DNA from: Gnetum montanum
Taxonomy: Eukaryota > Streptophyta > Gnetopsida > Gnetales > Gnetaceae
Assembly: GCA_015680685.1 (NCBI GenBank)
Contig: MNCI01001882.1
Location: forward strand, 144,453-168,200
Reading direction: 5' to 3'
DNA length: 23,748 bases
The notes below the pieces were generated by a model. It searched no databases, had not been told where the DNA came from, and saw only the letters and a list, made by a program, of their open reading frames with translations. Shown piece after piece: positions 17,406 to 23,748 of this stretch; positions within the stretch are counted from its first letter, which is position 1, and every line of letters starts with the position of its first letter. The position numbers and the translations under genes are program-made.

Positions 17406-18281
17406 TGATGAGCAGTGAGGTACCCCTACACTTAACCATACAAATCACAAGCATTTACACATGATCCTATTAAATTCTATGGATGGGACTAGTTGTGGCA
17501 TCTAGATCACTATGCTTTGATTGTAGTTTGCTATCTTCCCACTTGGGCTAGTGGTAGCTTTGTCACGTATGGTTTAGCCCAAAGTGAGGCATATGATGTT
17601 TTTTCTAATTCTATGCTACTTCTAATAATGATAAAAAGATAAATCAATTATACTAATGAATGATAGAAAAAAAAATCTAAATTAGCCTATGTGCAATGAG
17701 TATCCATCCTTAACTATCTATACACATCTTGGACTTTGTGAGACTACTTTTGGAATTGCCAAGTATACATCACTAGTTGTGCCAAGTGATACACCTTTCG
17801 ATTACCAAGTATTTCCACTTAAATGCTCATGATTAAGGCGTACACATTCCACTTAATGAAAAAAATAGTAAATAACAATAAATGGAAATGTTTAACTAAA
17901 TAAAGCATTAAATAATTAAAGAAGTAATATTAATCTAAGTGGATGCTACAATGATGGAAGTAATCTCAATCTTTATTGCTAGTAATGTAATGTGTCTAAG
18001 TACGTCACACTCAAACAAAGATGTTGTATGATTACAAACATCACTCTGCAAGCATGCACTAGGGATGTTCTAACTCTAAAGAAAACAAACTACAAGAGCT
18101 TTGTTACTCTAACTAAAAACCTATATGAAAATCATGAGCCCAAGCCCTATATTTATAGCCTAGAGTACACCTTACAACGTCAGGTATCTGACATCACATC
18201 CTGGCTCTGACATTGTGTACACGACATCGAGGCATTGATACAAGGCTCCAATGTCAAGGCTAGGAAAAACATGACTCATCA
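17406..18281 (-). repeat. 5' LTR of the gag-only element
   Basis: Its termini in element orientation are TGATGAG (complement of 18281-18275) and CTCATCA (complement of 17412-17406), a perfect 7-bp inverted terminal pair. It contains TATAAATATA (complement of 18148-18157), AATAAA (complement of 17972-17977) in a strongly conserved block, and three short CTTGG-based repeats (complement of about 17740-17810). It differs from the 3' LTR mostly by transitions and a few indels. Confidence 0.85.
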
Positions 18282-18430
18282 AGAAGATAGACAAGAACAA
18301 GGAAAGATAAGTTTTCAATAAGAAAGAAGGCCAAGGGAATGGAAATTTTTCTAAGATTCAATGCTTTAATTATGAAGAGATGAGACATAAAAAAAATGGA
18401 AATGCAAGAAGCCAAAGGTATTAAAAGATA
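18282..18430 (+). pseudogene. gag: Gag relic, 3' part, with a decayed zinc knuckle
   Basis: Directly after the second AGAAG (18282-18286) the Lys/Glu-rich linker seen before 11935 resumes, followed by CFNYEEMRHKKNG (18362-18400). Its spacing is that of the retroviral-type CCHC knuckle: Cys (18362), Tyr in place of the second Cys (18371), His (18386), Asn in place of the last Cys (18401). The knuckle in this family binds element RNA. Three of the four zinc ligand positions can be placed and two are substituted. Finding the two halves of one gag on either side of the inserted element supports the insertion history. Confidence 0.6.
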
Positions 18431-19374
18431 AGGAATTTTAAACAATGGTGAATGAAGAGTCTTTAATGGAAGGTACTTTTTAGATCCCTAAATATGAAGA
18501 TGTACATAAAATTAACTCTTGAACTTACATGAGAAATGTTAACATCAATAAAGACCTTTTGAGAAAAATACTCTTAATAGTGAAAAGTAGATGTACATCT
18601 TGACAAATGATGAACCCAAAAGAATTTTATTTTTTTAAGATAGTTACTAGGATTGCTTTTATAACATTTTCATATCTTAAGTCCTAAGAAGTTCATTGGC
18701 TCTCTAGAGATCACTTCTAAGAAGTGAATAAATGTATGTTTTGTCATTCAAAATTATACCTTTTGTGACAAAGTGCATTGTAACATTATTCTTATTCATT
18801 GTACTGATGTTATTTTGGATAGTCTTTGGTACTATAATAAAAAAGATTTATTTTATGCTACTATAAATGGTCAATTCATAGAAAAGATGACATTCGAAAT
18901 TTTGTTCATATGACATAGCAATACAAGAAAAATATTTCTACTAATTCTTATTCAATTTTATACAGTTAGAAAAAATATGTTCAAATGCATGAAGAGGCTA
19001 ATAGTGATATTCCTAGTTTAGGGAACCTTTTACCATTTTATTGGTATGTTTAGCCTTTCTAGGATTTGAACCATTGATCCTTTAATTATTAAATTCACTA
19101 TTTTTATGTTTGAGTACTTTTTTTCCTAGTTTGTTTGACTCGATATTATTTTAATTATTTTTCTTAAGAGAAATTTATATTTTACATCAACTTGTACAAT
19201 GTTTAACTATGAATTTCTATATTATGTGACATTGATTTGAATCCTATACCTCTAGCTTGCTAATGTAAAGTCTTAAACTTATTCTATTTAATCATGTAGC
19301 CAATTTATCAAATATCATGCGATCTTCATTACTTCATTAGGTTCTTTCTAATTGTTATTTTAACTATTGGACTA
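18431..19374. other. AT-rich unassigned stretch
   Basis: About 0.94 kb with no readable protein family on either strand and no obvious repeat. It could be the rest of the old gag-bearing element, or the endonuclease end of the LINE that follows. I could not match protease, RT or endonuclease motifs. Confidence 0.4.
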
Positions 19375-20720
19375 TATCATATCAAATTTATCAAGAAAGT
19401 AGATAAAAGAATTGGTAAAGGACAATGAAATTTTGGAGAGTTGGAAAAATTAGTTTCAAGAATTATTAAATGAGGAATTTCCAACAGAAGACATCCAAGA
19501 AGAAGAATTAAATTTTGATGTGGTTTATGAACTTTCCTTCTATGAAGTGAAGAAAACCTTATCAAAGATGAAAAATGAAAAACTATTAGAGAATGGAGAA
19601 ATTTCAAATAATTAGAGAAAAAACTTTATTATTCCCATTTGAAAAATTAAAGGAGATGTATAAAATTATGCAAACTATTAAGGGATCAACCAAATGAGCC
19701 ATACTATGAAGCTTTGGAAGAGAGTCATAGAGTAGCATCTCATACTTGAATTAATAGTATTTAAAAACCAATTTGGATTTAGGATAGGGACATCTACTAT
19801 AGATTCTATTTTCTTAATACAACAATTGATGGAAAAACTTAGAAAACATTGAAAAATCTACAAATGATTTTTATTGACTTAGAAAAAGCATATGAGAGAG
19901 TGCTTAGATATATTATTTGGTGGGCCTTATAGAAGAAAAGCATCCCTAATAAATATATTAAAGTGATTCAAGACATGTATGAAGTAGCTACAACTATAAT
20001 TAAAAGAGATTATGGAATAAGATTTGATTTTCCAATCATAGTAGGTCTACATCAAGGGTTTGTGCTTAGCCCATACACATTTTCAATTATTTTGAATGAA
20101 CAGAAAAATAAAATACAAGACAAAATTCCTTGGTGTATGCTATTTGTAGTTGATATTGTATTAGTAGATACAACTTGAGAAAATGTTACTTCTAAAATGG
20201 AGAAGTTAAGACATGCTTTATAATAAAAAGGTTTAAAAATTAGCAAAAGTAAGACATAATATATAGCGTGAAATTTTAATAAAAACATAAATAGTTATAA
20301 AATAGAAGTGGTAATTCAAGGTAAAAATGTCCCTCACAACAAATAGTTCTACTACATAGAATCAATCCTCTAATTAGATGGTGAAATTGATAATGATATA
20401 AGAAATAGAATTAAGGTATGATAGTCAGAATGGATATAGTCTAGTGGTATTCTATGTGATAAAAAATACCAATAAAATTAAAAGAAAATTTTTATGGGAC
20501 AAAAACTATGTCTACTATCTTATATAGTGTTGAATTTTAAGCAATACAAAAGAGGCATGAATAATAAATCAATGTAGCAAAAATATGAATACTTTGATGA
20601 ATTTTAAATATTAATAGAAAAGACAAACTACATAATACATACATTAGAGGAATACTTGGAGTGGCTTCTATTTCAGATAAGCTACAAGAATGGTGACTTA
20701 GATGGTTTGACCTCACAATT
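19375..20720 (+). pseudogene. Non-LTR retrotransposon (RTE-type LINE) reverse transcriptase relic
   Basis: In order I read a pre-RT block (LLNEEFPTEDIQ, VKKTLSKMKNEK, 19460-19600), NQFGFRIGTSTIDSIFLIQQ (about 19768-19830), then after a shift MIFIDLEKAYERV (motif A, Asp at 19876), IPNKYIKVIQDMYE, VGLHQGFVLSPY (motif B, about 20043-20078) and PWCMLFVVDIVLVD (motif C). After that come GLKISKSKT and a C-terminal stretch with DGEIDNDI, RIK, GILCDKK and an LGVA/RWF-like end to about 20710. This is the block order of plant RTE elements. The catalytic F-A-D-D box reads F-V-V-D (20143-20154), so the first Asp is lost. Several frameshifts and stops are present. No 3' tail or target duplication was found. 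Confidence 0.8.
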
Positions 20721-21679
20721 ATTATACATTAAGCTATAAAAATAAGCTATGATGATTTATCCTTATTTGAGGAGGTCATAATTATATGATATGATGTTAG
20801 GCCATCAAGATTATGACCAAGAGCTATTTTATGCTTTCCATGTCAAGTGTTGCACCTATTTCTTAAAGGATTATAACCTATAATTATGTGTGTGTGAGAG
20901 CATTTCCACTTGTTTTGGAAGAGATTACATTGTATGTATGTTGCTTACTATTTTCTTCTTATTATCTTCATAAAATACATAATAATTGTAAAATATAAAA
21001 CTATAAATATTCTTTTTCTTCTCTAAACATGATAACATGGGTTTCTTATATATCATATGTACTATAATATCTTTGATATTTATTTAACACAGTGAAATAA
21101 ATGAGTGTTCTTGGTAATCAAATCAACATTTTCTTAAAATTTAATGACTAGATTGCACTATGTTCTATATGATATAATCTCATTGGTCATAGTCAATGGG
21201 ACCCCTATCATTAGCATTGTTGCTAGAGAAGACATTGGTGAATTACCTAGAAATACTTGTATATTTTATTTATTTGCATTTATTTGATTAGATTATGTAT
21301 TTCCTTTAGTATCATGTGCATATTATTTTCATAAGAAAAATGGTAAATAACAATCCAAGCACATCGAGAACCTTTGGTAGAGGAAATGTGATAAAGCAAA
21401 GGAGGGTCCAAGTTTCATTCAAATATTCTAATGATGTCTCTATACAACTAGTTATCTTGACACACACCAAGATAAGTTGAGAAGATAGTGTGATGCTTAT
21501 GGAATTGAAGCAAGTCTCCATTTGGAACCTTTGGTAGAGGAAATGTGATAAAGCAAAGGAAGGTCCAAGTTGCATTCAAATATTCCAATGATGTCTCTGT
21601 ACAACTAGTTATCTTGTCCTAGAAAATGATATTATATTACAAGGCATTGAAGCGATTCTACATTGAATATGAACCTTAT
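20721..21679. other. AT-rich unassigned stretch with a 92-bp duplication
   Basis: I see no coding family in this stretch. It may include the LINE 3' end, but I cannot place it. The only clear structure is the direct repeat at 21368-21616. It ends in a GATGAT run (21681-21692) where the next LTR begins. Confidence 0.4.
21368..21616. repeat. 92-bp direct duplication (21368-21459 and 21525-21616), 157-bp period
   Basis: Both copies start GAACCTTTGGTAGAGG and end CAACTAGTTATCTTG. They differ at only about five positions, all but one of them transitions. The 65-bp spacer between copies is unique. Much better conserved than nearby repeats, so relatively recent. The minus-strand frame across it is a by-product. 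Confidence 0.85.
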
Positions 21680-21796
21680 TGATGATGATGATACATGAAA
21701 TTGCTCATATTGCTGGTGGTCGCGTTAAGGCACCCATGATAAGGCACCCACGTTATATCATGGGTTGCGATATCGCGTATGCAATATATCATGGGC

Positions 21797-21845
21797 TGCG
21801 ATATTGCGTACGCGATATCGCAGTCAGCTACAATTTATATAAATA
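21797..21845 (+). promoter_or_regulatory. Palindrome (21797-21822) next to TATA box (21836-21845)
   Basis: TGCGATATTGCG and CGCGATATCGCA form a 26-base self-complementary element centred on GTAC, with one T/G-type mismatch on each arm. A second, partial copy (GGTTGCGATATCGCGTATGCA) lies 30 bases upstream. TATATAAATA follows 13 bases on. This is inferred to be the U3 promoter. The relative on the minus strand has the TATA box but I do not see the palindrome. Confidence 0.55.
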
Positions 21846-22011
21846 AGAGGTAGCTCTCCCTCATTTGACATCCCAGTTTTAGAGTAGTAAAGCTCTAGCA
21901 GTTTGATCCCTCTAGAGTTAGATTTTTTCCCTTGTCTGCCCGCAGTGTGGTGAATGTAATTGTAAGGTGTCTTTATTCGAGTGTGCTGTACTTGGACATG
22001 CACATGAATGA

Positions 22012-22054
22012 CAATAAAGATTGAGATTACTTCATCATTGCAGCATTCACTTAG
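22012..22054 (+). promoter_or_regulatory. Polyadenylation signal block in LTR
   Basis: CAATAAAGATTGAGATTACTTC is followed by ATCATTG and AGCA-T-CACTTAG. The same block is found, almost unchanged, in both LTRs of the minus-strand element (complement of about 12462-12508 and 17937-17978), while flanking LTR sequence has drifted. It probably holds the poly(A) signal and the R region (inference). Confidence 0.6.
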
Positions 22055-22246
22055 TTTATTTATTTGTTATTTATTTAATGTTATTTATTAGTTTCATAGC
22101 TCGGTGTGAGTACGACTTGATTATGAGCATCTACGGATGTGTACGGCTAGTCAAGGAATCAGTTACTCATCTCGATTAGTCTCTCACCCTTAAACTCCTA
22201 GAAGCGGAACAAGTACGACTTGATTACAAGAATTTAAGTGTGATTT

Positions 22247-22375
22247 CTTGGTAGCCCAATGGTGTATCCAGGATTTGCTCTTGGTAACACAGTGGCATAT
22301 TTGGAATCTGCGCTTGGTAATCCTAGTGGCGTACCTTGGAGATACGCTTGGTAGTCCCAGTGGTAGTTGTGCACG
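22247..22375 (+). repeat. CTTGGTA tandem array (4 units, 33-34 bp)
   Basis: Units start at 22247, 22280, 22313 and 22347. Each begins CTTGGTA and carries a CAGTGG/TAGTGG-like core. In the minus-strand relative the matching place holds three CTTGG units of only about 24 bases, so the array has expanded and its unit has lengthened in this copy. The minus-strand frame over it is an artefact. Confidence 0.75.
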
Positions 22376-22708
22376 AAGTCCAAGATGTGTACGATTAATC
22401 AAGGAATCGGTTTCTCATCGTGCTTAGGCTAGATTAGATTTCTTTACCTTTTTCTCCTAGTTTAGTTTAGTTAATATTATCTTCCACTGCCTTCAGGAGT
22501 AGCATAGATTAGGATACATCATACACCTCATCTAGACTAAACCATACATGACATATGCAATACTAGTCTAGGTGGGAAGACAACGAACTGTGACCTAAGG
22601 CTAACTATCTAGGTGCCACAACTAGTCCATCTATGGAGTTTGACTAGATTGCACATGTGATGCTTGTTTCCTATGGTTGAGTGTAGGGGTACCTCGCCAC
22701 TCATCATA

Positions 22709-22725
22709 GGTGCCATTTCCAGGGA
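22709..22725 (+). other. Primer binding site, tRNA-Asp type (decayed)
   Basis: GGTGCCATTTCCAGGGA starts two bases after the LTR end. It matches the complement of the plant tRNA-Asp 3' end at 13 of 17 positions, with three of the four differences being transitions. The same position and spacing occur in the minus-strand element. Confidence 0.7.
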
Positions 22726-22836
22726 TGGTGCTAGTTATCTAGATTAGTTATATCATACAAGGTCACTGTAAGAACTTAACAATATATCTTTCAGAAAATA
22801 ATAATTATAAAAAGTCATGTAAATTCACACACAACA

Positions 22837-23748
22837 ATGCCGCTCCTACAAGATGATAATAAAGCCACACTTAGTGAGGAAGTTCATTGGAGAACCAATG
22901 AGTTATATGACGATGAAGGTTGGAGTATACAACCTGAAGTGGGAGTTTCCTATAAGAGTGAACAAAAACAACATCATCATAATGCATGGAAGCGTAACTT
23001 ACCCGATGACGATGAACCCCCACTGGCCACTACAAGCTTAACGCAAATACAAGAGGCCATTCAAATCTCACGTAGGCATCATAAAGAGAGCCGTCTACCT
23101 AGGCTCGATTTTAAAAAATTTTCTAAATTTTTAGGAGGCTATGACTTAGATCTGCATCAACATTTACTAGCCTTCTACGATTCCTACACATGGAATAACA
23201 TTGATAATAGTTGGCAAAAAATGAAGCTCTTTCCTATGACACTCATTGACCAAGTATGGTATAGATCCTTAAAACCAAATTCAATACGACGCTGGTCAAC
23301 AATGGTAGAGGTATTTAATGAAAAATATCAAACCTACGCCAGAGTGTCAGCCTTGAGGAAACAAATCCAAGGATGGAAACAAGAAAAAAATGAACCCTTG
23401 GACATGGCCTTAGAAAGATATTATTCACTGTTAAAAAACTATCGAGGCCATGGGTTTTCCAAGGAAAGGCTAATGTACCATATCATTGATGGGCTACATA
23501 ATGAAACTAGAGAGACCCTAGGAACGTATGCCTGAGGTCTACTATACAACCTATGAACCCATCAAATCCAAGAGCTTATTAAGTGGATAGCAAAAGAAGA
23601 AGGAGAAATAGCTACATGGGAGAGTGTCAAAAAACATCAACGGGACCAAAATATTAACTCAACAAAGGTCCATGATCATAACAAGGAGATATCAACAAAT
23701 CTCAAGGTGGAAACATCATCTTTGCCAATACAATAATTGTTAGAAGAA
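22837..23748 (+). pseudogene. gag: Gag of the plus-strand element, Athila/Tat-like, running off the window
   Basis: The ATG at 22837 opens 232 residues to a TGA at 23533. The same frame stays gag-like beyond it (ELIKWIAKEEGEIATWESVKK), interrupted again at 23554 and 23734, so the first stop is premature. Residues 1-87 are acidic and His/Gln-rich. Residues 88-232 are capsid-like: FSKFLGGYDLD, QKMKLFPMTLID, VWYRSLKPNSIRRW, EVFNEKY, SALRKQIQGWKQ, EPLDMALERYYSLL and YHIIDGLHNETRE. Two residues before VWYRSL are missing relative to the minus-strand gag. The family builds virus-like particles. The start is chosen because it lies 131 bases after the LTR end. Whether protease or pol follows cannot be seen. 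Confidence 0.8.

Larger units (their letters stand above)
11936..18281 (-). mobile_element. Gag-only, non-autonomous LTR retrotransposon with target-site duplication
   Basis: The structure is complete on the minus strand: 5' LTR 17406-18281, tRNA-Asp-like primer site 17387-17403, gag relic about 17285 to 15447, a long non-coding tail with a triplicated hairpin, a short G-rich tract next to 12842-12846, and 3' LTR 11936-12839. It is flanked by AGAAG on both sides (11931-11935 and 18282-18286), the 5-bp duplication expected of LTR insertion. The 4.57-kb internal part has no detectable protease, RT, RNase H or integrase. Its closest relative in the window is the element at 21680-23748. The gag style and the Asp primer site point to the Athila/Tat branch. 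It was presumably mobilised by a full-length partner (inference). Confidence 0.85.
21680..22706 (+). repeat. 5' LTR of a second gag-bearing element (plus strand)
   Basis: The right end CTCATCA (22700-22706) and homology with the LTR at 17406-18281 (complement) define it. The start is a TGATGATGATGATACATG run near 21680-21690, to be compared with TGATGAGTCATG in the relative; exact phase is uncertain by up to 9 bases. It has a TATA box, AATAAA (22013-22018), a CTTGGTA tandem array and a GC-rich palindrome upstream of the TATA. Its mate LTR is outside the window. Confidence 0.8.

Noticed and set aside
18431-19374. Protease or RT of the old gag-bearing element, or LINE endonuclease
   Set aside because: I translated the plus strand by eye and found no D-T/S-G, RT or endonuclease motifs that could be defended.
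22190-22402. 70-residue minus-strand frame
   Set aside because: It is generated by the CTTGGTA tandem array in the LTR.
1-23748. tRNA, rRNA or small-RNA genes and host protein genes
   Set aside because: I saw no cloverleaf with A and B boxes, no rRNA block and no intron-exon gene with a recognisable product.

Overview
The window looks like intergenic DNA from a seed plant with a large, repeat-rich genome. Every coding trace I can recognise belongs to a retrotransposon: Ty3/gypsy elements of the non-chromovirus (Tat/Athila) branch, and a non-LTR (LINE) element of plant RTE type. I see no host gene, tRNA, rRNA or prokaryote-type feature. The coding relics are full of stops and frameshifts, and many differences between copies are C/T or G/A transitions, as expected from old methylated repeats. 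A gymnosperm would fit, but the sequence does not prove it.

Region 1 (1-11620) is a same-strand array of four LTRs and three internal segments. The order is LTR-I (1-1102, cut by the window edge), a 3'-end relic (1103-2451), LTR-II copy A (2452-3592), a tiny 3'-end relic (3593-3867), LTR-II copy B (3868 to about 5487), a pol pseudogene with its 3' region (5488-10216), and LTR-I again (10217-11620). The pol relic reads reverse transcriptase, RNase H, a second archaeal-type RNase H, and integrase with a GPY/F-like tail and no chromodomain. That order is diagnostic of the Tat lineage. Gag and protease are missing. The non-coding 3' regions carry arrays of small hairpins whose stems vary in sequence but stay paired. 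The LTRs carry other hairpins, one of which keeps its fold between the two LTR subfamilies through paired changes.

Region 2 (11621 to about 18430) is an older gag relic split by a 6.35-kb minus-strand LTR element (11936-18281). This element has a matching 5-bp target duplication (AGAAG), LTR termini TGATGAG/CTCATCA, a tRNA-Asp-like primer binding site and a gag, but no recognisable pol. It appears to be a gag-only, non-autonomous element. A triplicated hairpin repeat lies inside it.

Region 3 (18431-21679) is AT-rich. It holds a degraded RTE LINE reverse transcriptase (about 19375-20720), a 92-bp direct duplication, and stretches I cannot assign.

Region 4 (21680-23748) is the 5' end of a plus-strand relative of the Region 2 element: a complete LTR, a primer binding site and a gag that runs off the window.

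All assignments were made by reading the sequence. Percent identities, folding energies and database matches were not computed.
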